64,000 nt of DNA from contig NZ_SSOD01000004.1 of NCBI RefSeq assembly GCF_004801305.1, forward strand, positions 290,586 through 354,585, given 5' to 3'. The position numbers were made by a program, and so were the translations under genes. This DNA is from Pseudothauera rhizosphaerae. Its GTDB lineage: Bacteria > Pseudomonadota > Gammaproteobacteria > Burkholderiales > Rhodocyclaceae. Numbering within the stretch: the first letter of the stretch is position 1; each line of letters starts with the position of its first letter. Positions 1 through 7,692 of this stretch are shown here, piece by piece. The notes below the pieces were generated by a model. It searched no databases. It saw nothing but the letters and a program-made list of their open reading frames with translations, and was not told the DNA's origin.

Positions 1-806
1 GCGGCTTCCTTGTTGGGCGAGTACTTCAGCATGCCGGCGCCGGACACGTTGATGTGGGTACCGGTGGTCTTCTGGTTGGGCCACACGAAGCTCACCGCTT
101 CCGCCGCCTTCTGGTCCTGCGGGCGCGGGGAGTTCATCAGGCGGGCGAAGTAGTAGCTGTTGGCGATCGCCACGCCGCATTCGCCGGCCGCCACCGCGAG
201 GATCTGGTCGGTGTCGCCGCCGCGCGGGCTGCGCGCGAAGTTGGCCACCAGGCCGCGCGCCCACTGTTCGGTCTTCTCGGCGCCGTTGTGCTCGATCAGC
301 GCGGCACCCAGGGACAGGTTGTAGGGATGGCTGCCGGAGCGGGTGCACACCTTGCCCTTCAGCGCCGGGTCGGCCAGGTCTTCGTAGTTCTGCACCTGTT
401 CGGCCTTGACCAGGTCCTTGTTGAACAGGATCACGCGGGCGCGGGTGGAAAAGGCGATCCAGGTGTCGGTGCGCAGGTGCGCGGGGATGCGCTCTTCCAG
501 CACGGCGGACTTGACCGGGGCGAACAGGCCCAGGTCGTCGGCCTTGGCCAGGCGGGAGGCATCCACGGTGATCAGGATGTCGGCCGGGCTGTTGGCGCCC
601 TCGTTGCGCAGGCGTTCGATCAGCTCGTCTTCGCGGGCCTCGATGCGGTTGATCTTGATGCCGGTCTGCTTGGTGAAGTTGCCGTACAGCGCCTCGTCGG
701 TCTGGTAGTGGCGGGCGGAGTAGATGTTCAGCTCCTGCGCCTGCACGGCCGGGGAAGCGAGGCCGATGGCGGCGAGGAGGGAGGTGGCGACTGCCTTCTT
801 GATCAT
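1..806 (-). CDS. Fe(III)-type ABC transporter periplasmic binding protein (partial)
   Basis: The reading frame runs leftward from ATG at 806 and leaves the window without a stop, giving 268 codons of a family usually about 340 residues long, so the C-terminus is missing. The N-terminus (MIKKAVATSLLAAIGLASPA) is a typical Sec signal peptide ending near AVQAQE. The mature part begins ELNIYSARHYQTDEALYGNF, the pattern of the FbpA/FutA ferric-iron binding proteins, and continues with ADILITVDASRLAKADDLG. The likely role is capture of Fe(III) in the periplasm for an ABC importer whose permease and ATPase would lie outside the window. A Fur-box-like site lies in the divergent intergenic region, which fits iron control. 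The metal specificity is inferred from family resemblance. Confidence 0.85.
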   Translation of the reverse strand, partial: MIKKAVATSLLAAIGLASPAVQAQELNIYSARHYQTDEALYGNFTKQTGIKINRIEAREDELIERLRNEGANSPADILITVDASRLAKADDLGLFAPVKSAVLEERIPAHLRTDTWIAFSTRARVILFNKDLVKAEQVQNYEDLADPALKGKVCTRSGSHPYNLSLGAALIEHNGAEKTEQWARGLVANFARSPRGGDTDQILAVAAGECGVAIANSYYFARLMNSPRPQDQKAAEAVSFVWPNQKTTGTHINVSGAGMLKYSPNKEA

Positions 807-895
807 TTTGGGCTGCCTTCTCTAAACGTGGAAAGAACACTTTCAATACTAACGATACGAATTCGCAGTTGCAAATCATTCGTATTGGAGCTAAT

Positions 896-914
896 GTTAT
901 TGAAAATCATTCTC
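896..914. promoter_or_regulatory. Fur box (predicted)
   Basis: Compared by eye with the 19-bp Fur consensus GATAATGATAATCATTATC, the sequence here agrees at 15 of 19 positions. It ends 15 bp before the DUF2325 start codon. A weaker half-like match (about 10 of 19) lies at 865-883. The site sits between the divergent iron-binding-protein gene and the DUF2325 gene, so Fur could repress both under iron sufficiency. Confidence 0.6.
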
Positions 915-929
915 AAACAGGAGAAATGC

Positions 930-1271
930 ATGGACGCACTGATCGTAGGCGCCGACCGCCTGGGGAACATCCCCGAAGTACTGCAGCAGTTCGGCATCCG
1001 CATCGCGGCCCACGTGAGCGGGCGCGACTCCACCCACCAGCGCCGCAGCGCGCCGCTGCCGGCCGGCATCCAGGTGGTGATCCTGTTCACCGACTTCCTC
1101 GGCCACAACGTGATGCAGCGCTTCCGCGAGGCGGCCAGCCGCGAGGGGGTGATGTTCGTCTGTTGCCGCCGCTCGGTGTGCGCGCTGCAGGAGGCGCTGG
1201 GTCGGCGCATGAGCGAGGACGATTGCGGGGGCTGCGGCGGCAAGGACGGCTGCAAGCGCAAGAAGCACTGA
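930..1271 (+). CDS. DUF2325 domain protein, small Cys-rich
   Basis: A 113-residue protein starting MDALIVGADRLGNIPEVL. The ATG at 930 has an AGGAG-like ribosome site 7 to 11 bases upstream; another ATG at 926 is in a different frame. The body matches the DUF2325 pattern: a short Rossmann-like beta-alpha unit, then VVILFTDFLGHNVMQRFREA and VMFVCCRRSVCALQ. The tail is rich in Cys, Gly and Lys (CGGCGGKDGCKRKK), which could bind a metal or Fe-S species. The molecular function of DUF2325 is unknown. Its position behind a Fur-box-like site and beside an iron-uptake gene suggests an iron-related role, but this is inference. Confidence 0.75.
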   Translation: MDALIVGADRLGNIPEVLQQFGIRIAAHVSGRDSTHQRRSAPLPAGIQVVILFTDFLGHNVMQRFREAASREGVMFVCCRRSVCALQEALGRRMSEDDCGGCGGKDGCKRKKH

Positions 1272-1312
1272 ACCGCCCGGGCTGCCGCCCGAACCTCCGC
1301 CGGCGACGGGCG

Positions 1313-1849
1313 TCAGCGGATGTCGGGCAGGCCGGAGGGCAGGCTGTCCTCGAACACGAGGCGGCGCGCGCCGTTGAAGCGCTTCGTCCAGTAACGCGTG
1401 GCCATGCTTTCCACGCGCACCCTGCCGCCCCGCGCGGGGGCATGCAGGAACTGGTCGTCGCCCACGTAGATGCCCACGTGGGAGAAGTTGCGCCGCCGCG
1501 TATTGAAGAACACCAGATCGCCGGGCCTGAGTTGATTGCGCTCGACGTGGCTGCCCAGGCCGGCCATCTCGCGCGCGGTGCGCGGCAGTTGCAGGCCGAG
1601 GGCGTTGCGGAACACGTTCTGCACCAGGCCGCTGCAGTCCAGCCCGGTCGCGGGCGAGGTGCCGCCGAAGCGGTAGGGGACGCCGAGATAGCTCCGACCC
1701 TGGTTCACCAGCTCCTGCGCGGTGCTGCCGCTGCCGACCATCAGGCTGCCGCCGGCCTGCGGCGCGGCAGGCGGCTCGCTGCCATGGGCCGCCGGGGAGG
1801 CGGCGCAGGCGAGCGCGAGGAGGGCGATCAGGAGCGGGCGGGAATACAT
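1313..1849 (-). CDS. NlpC/P60 family cell-wall hydrolase
   Basis: A 178-residue exported protein. The N-terminus MYSRPLLIALLALACAAS is a signal peptide. The C-terminal NlpC/P60 papain-like domain shows the catalytic Cys in TGLDCSGLVQNVF, the His in FSHVGIYVGDDQF and the following FLHAP segment. Such enzymes cleave D-gamma-glutamyl-diaminopimelate bonds in peptidoglycan stem peptides. The start at 1849 was chosen because the signal peptide begins there; an upstream ATG at 1867 adds MRIFRA. No strong ribosome site precedes either. It stands alone, convergent with the DUF2325 gene, and is separated by 65 bp from the next leftward gene. Confidence 0.85.
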   Translation of the reverse strand: MYSRPLLIALLALACAASPAAHGSEPPAAPQAGGSLMVGSGSTAQELVNQGRSYLGVPYRFGGTSPATGLDCSGLVQNVFRNALGLQLPRTAREMAGLGSHVERNQLRPGDLVFFNTRRRNFSHVGIYVGDDQFLHAPARGGRVRVESMATRYWTKRFNGARRLVFEDSLPSGLPDIR

Positions 1850-1914
1850 TGCGCGGAATATACGCATCCGCGGACCGGCTGTAAACCCTTGAAAACGGAG
1901 CGGAATCCAGATCT

Positions 1915-2559
1915 TCAGGTGGGCGAGGGGAACTGCCGCCGGGTGCGTTCCAGTTCGGCCAGCGCCCGGGCGCTGCCGATCCCTTGAACGGTGGCGCGGC
2001 CCTGCAGGGCGATGAAGAGCTGGGCGATGGCCCAGGCGTCCCCCAGGGCGTGGTGGCGCTGGAAGGTTTCGATGTCGAAGGCCTTCATCCACTGCGCGAG
2101 CCGCAGCGGCCCGTCCGGGCCCGTGTCGAACACCGCCGGGAGCAGCCACAGCAGGTCCAGCCACACTGGTTCGGGTTCGACGCCCAGCCATTGCGCCCAG
2201 GCGCGCTCCAGCGTGACACGGTTGAAGCCGGCGTTGAACACCACCAGCGGCGCTTTGCCGCAGAATTCCAGCAATCCGCCCAGGGCGGCGGCCGGGTCCG
2301 GGTCCAGCGGCGCGTAATAGCTGTGCCGGGGATCGATGACGCCGCCGTCGATGGCGATGGCGCCCACCGCGAGCAGCCGGTCGCTTTCCAGGTCCAGTCC
2401 GGTGGCCTCGGTGTTGACCACCACGTAGCGGGTGTCGAAGTGGGGCCGTCCCAGGTCCGGCGCGGGCAGCGCCTGCCAGCGCGCCAATGCCTCGCGCACG
2501 GCGGGATCGTGCGCGGCGGATTCCGGGCGGCCGGGGCGGAGGCGGTCGAGCCAGCTCAT
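1915..2559 (-). CDS. DEDDh exonuclease-fold protein with altered catalytic residues
   Basis: A 214-residue protein of the DnaQ/PolC exonuclease fold. Motif I reads YVVVNTEATGLDLES, where the family has D-x-E-x-T-G; the first Asp is Asn here. Motif II reads VVFNAGFNRVTLERAW, where the family has HN-x-x-F-D; the Asp is again Asn. Motif III (HHALGDAWAIAQLF) keeps His and Asp. Two of the four metal-binding acids are therefore lost, and the protein may bind nucleic acid or nucleotides without cutting. Its ATG overlaps the stop of the upstream cNMP/CBS/DUF294 gene (ATGA), so the two are translationally coupled and probably act together. Confidence 0.8.
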   Translation of the reverse strand: MSWLDRLRPGRPESAAHDPAVREALARWQALPAPDLGRPHFDTRYVVVNTEATGLDLESDRLLAVGAIAIDGGVIDPRHSYYAPLDPDPAAALGGLLEFCGKAPLVVFNAGFNRVTLERAWAQWLGVEPEPVWLDLLWLLPAVFDTGPDGPLRLAQWMKAFDIETFQRHHALGDAWAIAQLFIALQGRATVQGIGSARALAELERTRRQFPSPT

Positions 2560-4454
2560 AGCTGATAGTCCAGCCGCAGGCGCGTCTGCAGCTTGCGCGC
2601 CTGGCGGAAGGCTTCCTTGAGGATGCGGCGGTCGAGCTCGTTGAGCGTGTCGGGATTGACCTTGTTGTCGCCCGGCGCGTCGTGGCGGGTTTCCAGGTGC
2701 TGGGCGCGCAGGCGCAGCAACTGGATGAAGTGGAAGCCGTCCACGATGGCGGCCACCTCGTCGGCGGGAATGCCCATCCTGACCCCCGACTGGCGCAGCC
2801 GCTGCACGGTGCCGCTGGCGCCGATGCCGGTGCGCAGCGCGAAGATGCGCGCCGCGTCCACGAACAGGCGCGCGCCGGATTTCTTCAGGTCCACGGTGCC
2901 GTCCTCTTCCAGCACGAAGTCGCGCAGGCGCCCCAGCGGCGGGGCGACCTGCAGGGCATTGCCCGCCATCAGGCGCTGGAATGCGGAGTTGGCGCGGGCG
3001 GTCTTGTTGAGCCACACGCGCAACTGGTCACCCAGGCGCTGGTTGCCGTAGAGCACGCGGAAGTCGAAGAAGATGGAGGCGTTGAGCAGGGCCTGCGGGT
3101 CGGGCTCGCTGATCCACTTGCCGAAGCGGTGCCGCCATTCCTCGGGCGTCAGGCACAGCTCGGGGTTGCTCGCCATGATGTTGCCCTTGCACAGCGGGAA
3201 GCCGCAGGCGGCCAGATCGTCGTTCACGTCGCGGGCGAACTCCAGCAGGCGCAGCTTGAGGGGTTCCTTTTCCACCAGTTCGGGGCAGACGAAGATCAGG
3301 CCGTTGTCCTGGTCGGTGGACAGGGTCTGCTCGTGGCGGCCTTCGGAGCCGAAGGCGAGCCAGGCGTAGTCGATGCCGTAGAGGTCGTGGCGCTCCAGCG
3401 CCAGGGCGATGATGCGATGGGTCAGGGCATCGTTCAGCGCCGAGATGAAGCGGGTGAGTTGCTCCGCGCCGATGCCCTGGGCGATCAGGTTGAGGGCCAG
3501 TTCGCGGATGTCGGTGGCGGCGCGCTGCAGGGCCTCGATGTCGGCCGCCCCCTCGATGCTGGCGCGCACCTGGCGCAGGCTGATGCGCTGCAGGCTGAAG
3601 AGGTCGCGTTCGGAGACCACGCCGGTCAGCTTGCCTTCGCCATCGACCACGAGAAGGTGGCGCACGCCGTGGGTGGCCATCTCCAGCGCGGCGTCGTAGG
3701 CCGAGGCGGTGGCCGGCAGCGTGCGCGGGGCGAGGGTCATGACCTCCTCGATGGGGCGGGCGAGGTCGAAGGCGGGCAGCACCACGCGCGGCAGCAGGTC
3801 GCTCTGGGTGAGGACGCCCATCGGGTGCTGGGCTTCGTCGGCCACCACGATGCAGCCGATGCGCAGTTCGGCCATCTTCTCCAGCGCGGCGCGGGTGGAG
3901 GTGTCGGGCGTGACCCACACCGGCGCCTGCTTGATCAGGTTGCCCAGCGGCGTGGTCATGGTCTGCTGCTCGGCGGCGCGCTGGGCGAAGGTGGTCTGCA
4001 GCTGCTGGCGCGACTGGTTGAGCAGGCTGGCGATGTATTGCGTGCAGAACAGGTGGAAGACCGGGCTGATGCGCATCAGCGTCATGAAGTCGTCCACGCC
4101 GAGCTGGAACACGAAGCTGTCTTCCTCCGCCACGTAGGCGTTGGTGGAGGGGCGCTGGGCGGAGATGGCACCGATGGGGAAGCATTCGCCCGGCCCCATG
4201 GTCAGGGTGGAGTATTCGGTGACCTTGGCCGGTCCGCTCTGGCGTGCCTGCACCTTGCCCCGCTGGATGATGTGGAAGTGGCGCGGCTGGCCCATCTCGG
4301 GGGTGAGGATCTCGCTGCCGCGGGGGTGGAAGGCCAGCACCGCGCGCTCGGCGAGAAAGGCCAGCGCCTCCGGTTCCATGCGGTCGAAGGGCGAGAAACG
4401 CTTGAGGAAGTCCGAACTGGCGCCGACCAGCAGTTCGGGAGCGGTGTGGGTCAT
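2556..4454 (-). CDS. cNMP-binding / CBS pair / DUF294 nucleotidyltransferase-like signalling protein
   Basis: A 632-residue cytoplasmic protein with four recognisable parts. Residues about 15-135 form a cyclic-nucleotide-binding domain (FSPFDRMEPEALAFLAERAV, then PGECFPIGAISAQRPSTNAY). Residues about 165-290 are two CBS motifs (VWVTPDTSTRAALEKM; GVRHLLVVDGEGKLTGVVSE). Next is a DUF294 nucleotidyltransferase-like domain with AFGSEGRHEQTLSTDQDN, which holds the GS and paired-Asp signature, and last a C-terminal helical DUF294 domain. The combination is known as a putative signal-transduction protein of unknown ligand. The ATG at 4454 is preferred over an in-frame GTG at 4460. It is coupled by a 4-bp overlap to the DEDDh-fold gene. 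Confidence 0.85.
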   Translation of the reverse strand: MTHTAPELLVGASSDFLKRFSPFDRMEPEALAFLAERAVLAFHPRGSEILTPEMGQPRHFHIIQRGKVQARQSGPAKVTEYSTLTMGPGECFPIGAISAQRPSTNAYVAEEDSFVFQLGVDDFMTLMRISPVFHLFCTQYIASLLNQSRQQLQTTFAQRAAEQQTMTTPLGNLIKQAPVWVTPDTSTRAALEKMAELRIGCIVVADEAQHPMGVLTQSDLLPRVVLPAFDLARPIEEVMTLAPRTLPATASAYDAALEMATHGVRHLLVVDGEGKLTGVVSERDLFSLQRISLRQVRASIEGAADIEALQRAATDIRELALNLIAQGIGAEQLTRFISALNDALTHRIIALALERHDLYGIDYAWLAFGSEGRHEQTLSTDQDNGLIFVCPELVEKEPLKLRLLEFARDVNDDLAACGFPLCKGNIMASNPELCLTPEEWRHRFGKWISEPDPQALLNASIFFDFRVLYGNQRLGDQLRVWLNKTARANSAFQRLMAGNALQVAPPLGRLRDFVLEEDGTVDLKKSGARLFVDAARIFALRTGIGASGTVQRLRQSGVRMGIPADEVAAIVDGFHFIQLLRLRAQHLETRHDAPGDNKVNPDTLNELDRRILKEAFRQARKLQTRLRLDYQL

Positions 4455-4570
4455 GGGCACGCGATCCGCGGAGAAAACGTGTCATTATCCAGCATCTGCC
4501 GTGCCGGCGGGCGGTTCGCCGGCGCGGCGCGGTTCAAGGCGTTCGGCGGCAAATCCTTCGGCGGGGCAAC

Positions 4571-5041
4571 ATGATCGGCGTATCCATTCCGGGTTACGGA
4601 AGTTTCGAACTGAGGCACGTGGTCACCGACTACAACGGCACCCTCGCCGTGGACGGCGTGCTGATCGACGGCGTGGCGGCCGCCCTGCGTTCCCTCGCGG
4701 AGCGGGTGGAGATCCACGTCATCACCGCCGACACCTTCGGCCTGGCGCAGGCGCAACTGGCCGGCCTGCCCGTGACGCTGACCATCACGCCGCCGGAGAA
4801 CCAGGCCGAGGCCAAGCTCGATTACGTGCGCGGGCTGGGGGCGTCCGGCGTGGTGGCGATCGGCAACGGGCGCAACGACCGCAAGATGCTGGAGAGCGCC
4901 GCCATCGGCATCGCCCTGGTGCAGAAGGAGGGTGCCTCCGCCGAGACCCTGCGCAGCGCCGACGTGGTGAGTGCCGGCATTCTCGACGCCCTCGATCTGC
5001 TGCGCCACACGGACAGGCTCAAGGCGACCCTGCGCTCCTGA
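4571..5041 (+). CDS. soluble P-type-ATPase-like HAD family phosphatase
   Basis: A 156-residue HAD-superfamily protein resembling the isolated phosphorylation domain of P-type ATPases. Motif I is VVTDYNGTLAVDG with the nucleophilic Asp. The second Asp of the usual DxD is Asn, a variant I recall as usual in this soluble ATPase-like group. Motif II-like threonine lies in VITADTFG, the motif III Lys is in AEAKLDYVRG, and motif IV is GNGRNDRKMLE. The expected activity is small-molecule phosphatase; the substrate is unknown. It starts with ATG just downstream of GGCGGGGCA and is transcribed divergently from the cNMP/CBS/DUF294 gene. Confidence 0.75.
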   Translation: MIGVSIPGYGSFELRHVVTDYNGTLAVDGVLIDGVAAALRSLAERVEIHVITADTFGLAQAQLAGLPVTLTITPPENQAEAKLDYVRGLGASGVVAIGNGRNDRKMLESAAIGIALVQKEGASAETLRSADVVSAGILDALDLLRHTDRLKATLRS

Positions 5042-5085
5042 CGGCGGGGCTGCGCCGTGGACAGGGCCGTCGTGGGCGGCCTTGG

Positions 5086-5127
5086 CCGCGATGGGGCCGC
5101 ATCGCGGGCAAGCCCGCTCCCACAGGG
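5086..5127. repeat. REP-like palindromic element
   Basis: Two nested hairpins lie between the convergent HAD and phoH genes. CCGCGAT (5086-5092) pairs with ATCGCGG (5101-5107), and GCGGGC (5104-5109) pairs with GCCCGC (5112-5117), followed by TCCCACAGGGG. The core (ATCGCGGGCAAGCCCGCTCC) is the same as a common REP sequence of Pseudomonas. It may stop transcription from both sides. Whether it is repeated elsewhere in this genome cannot be judged from the window. Confidence 0.6.
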
Positions 5128-5142
5128 GAGAAGATCGCCGCG

Positions 5143-6561
5143 CTACAGCACTTCGGCCGCGTGGTCTGCGAGGCGCGAGCGTTCGCCGCGCTGCAGGGTG
5201 ATGTGCCCCGAATGCGGCCAGCCCTTGAAGCGGTCCACCGCGAAGGTGAGGCCGGAGCTGCCTTCGGTGAGGTAGGGCGTGTCGATCTGCGCGATGTTGC
5301 CCAGGCACACCACCTTGGTGCCGGGGCCGGCGCGGGTGATCAGGGTCTTCATCTGCTTGGGCGTGAGGTTCTGCGCCTCGTCGATGATGAGGAACTTGTT
5401 GATGAAGGTGCGCCCGCGCATGAAGTTCAGGCTCTTGATCTTGATGCGGCTGCGGATCAGGTCCCGCGTGGCGGCGCGTCCCCATTCGCCGCCCTCGCCG
5501 GTGGTGCCGTTGAGCACGTCCAGGTTGTCTTCCAGCGCACCCATCCACGGCGCCATCTTCTCTTCCTCGGTGCCGGGCAGGAAGCCGATGTCCTCGCCCA
5601 CCGGCACGGTGACGCGGGTCATGATGATCTCGGAGTAGCGCTTGGTCTCCAGCACCTGGGTGAGGCCGGAGGCCAGCGTCAGCAGGGTCTTGCCGGTGCC
5701 GGCCTGGCCGAGCAGGGTGACGAAGTCGATGTCTGGGTTCATCAGCAGGTTGAGCGCGAAGTTCTGCTCCCGGTTACGCGCGGTGATGCCCCAGATGTTG
5801 TTCTTGTGGTGCGAGTAGTCGGTGAGCGTCTGCAGCACGGCGGTGCGCCCGGACTGCTCGGTCACCCAGGCCTGCAGCGCGTTCTCGCCGTCCTGGTAGA
5901 CGAACTCGTTGATCAGCAGATCGGTGGCCAGCGGGCCTTTCACGCGATACCAGGTGTGGCCGTCCTCCTTCCACGACTCCATGCCTTTGGCGTGGGTCTC
6001 CCAGAAGTCGGCGGGCAGTTCGCGGGTGCCGGTGTAGAGGAGGTCGGTGTCCTCCAGCACCTTGTCGTTGAAGTAGTCCTGCGCCTCCAGGCCCAGCGCG
6101 CGGGCCTTGATGCGCATGTTGATGTCCTTGGAGACGAGGATCACCGGCCGGCCCGGATGACGGTCGGCCAGGTGCATGACCACCGCCAGGATCTGGTTGT
6201 CGCCCTTGGCGGTAGGCAGGGCCTCCGGCAGCTCGACCCGGATCGCCTCCGTCTGCAGGAAGAGCTTGCCGCTGGCAAGCCCGCGGGAAGGCCCTTCCAG
6301 GGGGATGCCGTTGTGCATGTCCTCCGGCGAGGAGGTGACGATCTCGTCCATGGTGCGGCTGGCCTGGCGCGCGTTGCGCGCCACTTCGCTCATGCCTTTC
6401 TTGTTGTTGTCCAGTTCCTCCAGGGTCATGATGGGCACGTACAGATCGTGCTCTTCGAAGCGGAACAGGCTGGTGGGGTCGTGCATCAGCACGTTGGTGT
6501 CGAGGACGAACAGCTTGGTGGCGGGCTTGGACTTGGTGCTGCGGGTGACGCGCTTGGTCAT
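5143..6561 (-). CDS. PhoH family protein with N-terminal PIN domain
   Basis: A 472-residue protein of the PIN-PhoH architecture. The PIN nuclease-like domain occupies about residues 15-150 and begins LFVLDTNVLMHDPTSLFRFE, with further acidic residues in MTLEELDNNK and VILVSKDINMRIKA. The PhoH ATPase domain follows, with Walker A GQAGTGKTLLTLASG and Walker B-like FLIIDEAQNLTPKQMKTL. PIN-PhoH proteins are linked to RNA unwinding and cleavage; the exact targets are unknown. The ATG at 6561 is followed directly by a basic stretch. It is the third gene of a leftward group with Mth938 and bcp, 43 bp behind bcp. Confidence 0.88.
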   Translation of the reverse strand: MTKRVTRSTKSKPATKLFVLDTNVLMHDPTSLFRFEEHDLYVPIMTLEELDNNKKGMSEVARNARQASRTMDEIVTSSPEDMHNGIPLEGPSRGLASGKLFLQTEAIRVELPEALPTAKGDNQILAVVMHLADRHPGRPVILVSKDINMRIKARALGLEAQDYFNDKVLEDTDLLYTGTRELPADFWETHAKGMESWKEDGHTWYRVKGPLATDLLINEFVYQDGENALQAWVTEQSGRTAVLQTLTDYSHHKNNIWGITARNREQNFALNLLMNPDIDFVTLLGQAGTGKTLLTLASGLTQVLETKRYSEIIMTRVTVPVGEDIGFLPGTEEEKMAPWMGALEDNLDVLNGTTGEGGEWGRAATRDLIRSRIKIKSLNFMRGRTFINKFLIIDEAQNLTPKQMKTLITRAGPGTKVVCLGNIAQIDTPYLTEGSSGLTFAVDRFKGWPHSGHITLQRGERSRLADHAAEVL

Positions 6562-6604
6562 CGGGCGGCTCGCTGGAGGAGTTGGTCGGCTGCGGGGGCG
6601 GTTC

Positions 6605-7051
6605 TTACAGGCTGCGGACGAAATCGAGCACTTCCTGGGCGTGGCCGGGCACCTTCACGCCACGCCACTCGCGGGCGAGGCTGCCGTCGGCCGCGAACAC
6701 GAAGGTGCTGCGCTCGATGCCGCGCACCTGCTTGCCGTACATGTTCTTCATCTTGATCACGCCGAAGCCCTCGCACAGGGCCTGGTCGGCATCGGAGAGG
6801 AGCTCGAAGGGCAGTTCCAGCTTGGCCTTGAAGTTTTCATGGGACTTGAGGCTGTCCCGGCTGATGCCGAACACCTTGCAGCCGGCCGCGGCGAACTCGC
6901 CGTGCAGGGCGCCGAAGTCCCTGGTCTCGTTGGTACACCCCGGGGTGTTGTCCTTGGGGTAGAAGTAAAGCACGGCCTTGGCACCTTTCAGGCCCTGCAG
7001 CGCGACCTGCTGGCCGCCGGTGGCGGGCAGGGTAAGAGCGGGAAGATTCAT
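6605..7051 (-). CDS. bcp: thioredoxin-dependent peroxiredoxin (BCP/PrxQ type)
   Basis: A 148-residue peroxiredoxin starting MNLPALTLPATGGQQVALQG. The peroxidatic Cys lies in YPKDNTPGCTNETRDFGALH and a second Cys follows in AAAGCKVFGISRDSLKSHEN. The C-terminal part holds RSTFVFAADGSLAREWRGVK. The enzyme reduces hydrogen peroxide and organic hydroperoxides in the cytoplasm with electrons from thioredoxin. The start at 7051 is favoured by a GGAGG ribosome site just upstream; the longer frame has no such support. It lies between the Mth938 gene and phoH on the same strand. Confidence 0.9.
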   Translation of the reverse strand: MNLPALTLPATGGQQVALQGLKGAKAVLYFYPKDNTPGCTNETRDFGALHGEFAAAGCKVFGISRDSLKSHENFKAKLELPFELLSDADQALCEGFGVIKMKNMYGKQVRGIERSTFVFAADGSLAREWRGVKVPGHAQEVLDFVRSL

Positions 7052-7140
7052 GGAGCCTCCGTGGGGACGATTGCACCGAGCGTAGCGGAGGAGGGGCAGC
7101 GCTGACAATCGCGGCGGCGTGACGGCCCGTGCCGGGTTGC

Positions 7141-7521
7141 TCAGCCCGCGGCGTCGAACAGCAGCGCGGCCACCACCTGGCGCCCTTCGCCGGCCAGGAT
7201 GTTGTAGGTGCGGCAGGCGGCGGCCAGATCCATGACCTCGAAGCCCATGCCGGCCTCGATCAGCGGGCGCAGCAGCGCCGGGGCGGGGAAGCGCTGGCGG
7301 GCGCCGGTGCCGATGATGACCACCTGCGCCCCCAGTTCACGCACCGCAACAAAATCGTCGGCGGTGAGCCCGGCGAAGCCGCCGCGCGCCCAGCCGGGTT
7401 CGATGCGCTCCGGGGTGACGAGCAGGTTGCCGTCGTGGCGGACCTTGTTGATCAGCACGTGGTCGGTGCCGTAGCCGGTGAAGATGTTGACGTGGGCGAG
7501 CGATTCGGTATGGAGCTTCAT
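7141..7521 (-). CDS. Mth938-like domain-containing protein
   Basis: A 126-residue protein starting MKLHTESLAHVNIFTGYGTD. It matches the Mth938/DUF498 fold family by the central VIIGTGARQRFPAPALLRPL and GMGFEVMDLAAACRTYNILA segments, which correspond to a conserved surface pocket. The family includes bacterial homologues of the mitochondrial assembly factor NDUFAF3, but the bacterial function is not established. It heads the leftward Mth938-bcp-phoH group and diverges from alaA-hom-thrC. Confidence 0.8.
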   Translation of the reverse strand: MKLHTESLAHVNIFTGYGTDHVLINKVRHDGNLLVTPERIEPGWARGGFAGLTADDFVAVRELGAQVVIIGTGARQRFPAPALLRPLIEAGMGFEVMDLAAACRTYNILAGEGRQVVAALLFDAAG

Positions 7522-7583
7522 GGCGGGTTCTGCAGTGGGGTGGAGCGCTGCCGGCGGGCGGGGAAAAGCCCGCGCCGGGCAAA

Positions 7584-7612
7584 TTGCCGCGCTGCGGCAG
7601 GGGGGCTAAGAT
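7584..7612 (+). promoter_or_regulatory. candidate sigma-70 promoter of alaA-hom-thrC
   Basis: TTGCCG at 7584-7589 and TAAGAT at 7607-7612 are separated by 17 bp, about 80 bp upstream of the alaA start. The match to consensus is moderate. Confidence 0.4.
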
Positions 7613-7692
7613 AACGCTCTTTGCTTCGCAGAAACGATGCAAACGCGAGTTCCGCGGCGGTTCCAGCGGACGATACGACGAGGACGACGGAA

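Noticed and set aside
2682..4574. Long plus-strand open frame (630 codons) opposite the cNMP/CBS/DUF294 gene
   Set aside because: It is an antisense shadow caused by high GC content; its translation is low-complexity and the minus-strand protein has clear domains.
4571..5041. Loss of the second motif-I Asp in the HAD protein as sign of inactivity
   Set aside because: As I recall, the soluble P-type-ATPase-like HAD group usually has Asn here, so it is a family feature and not decay.
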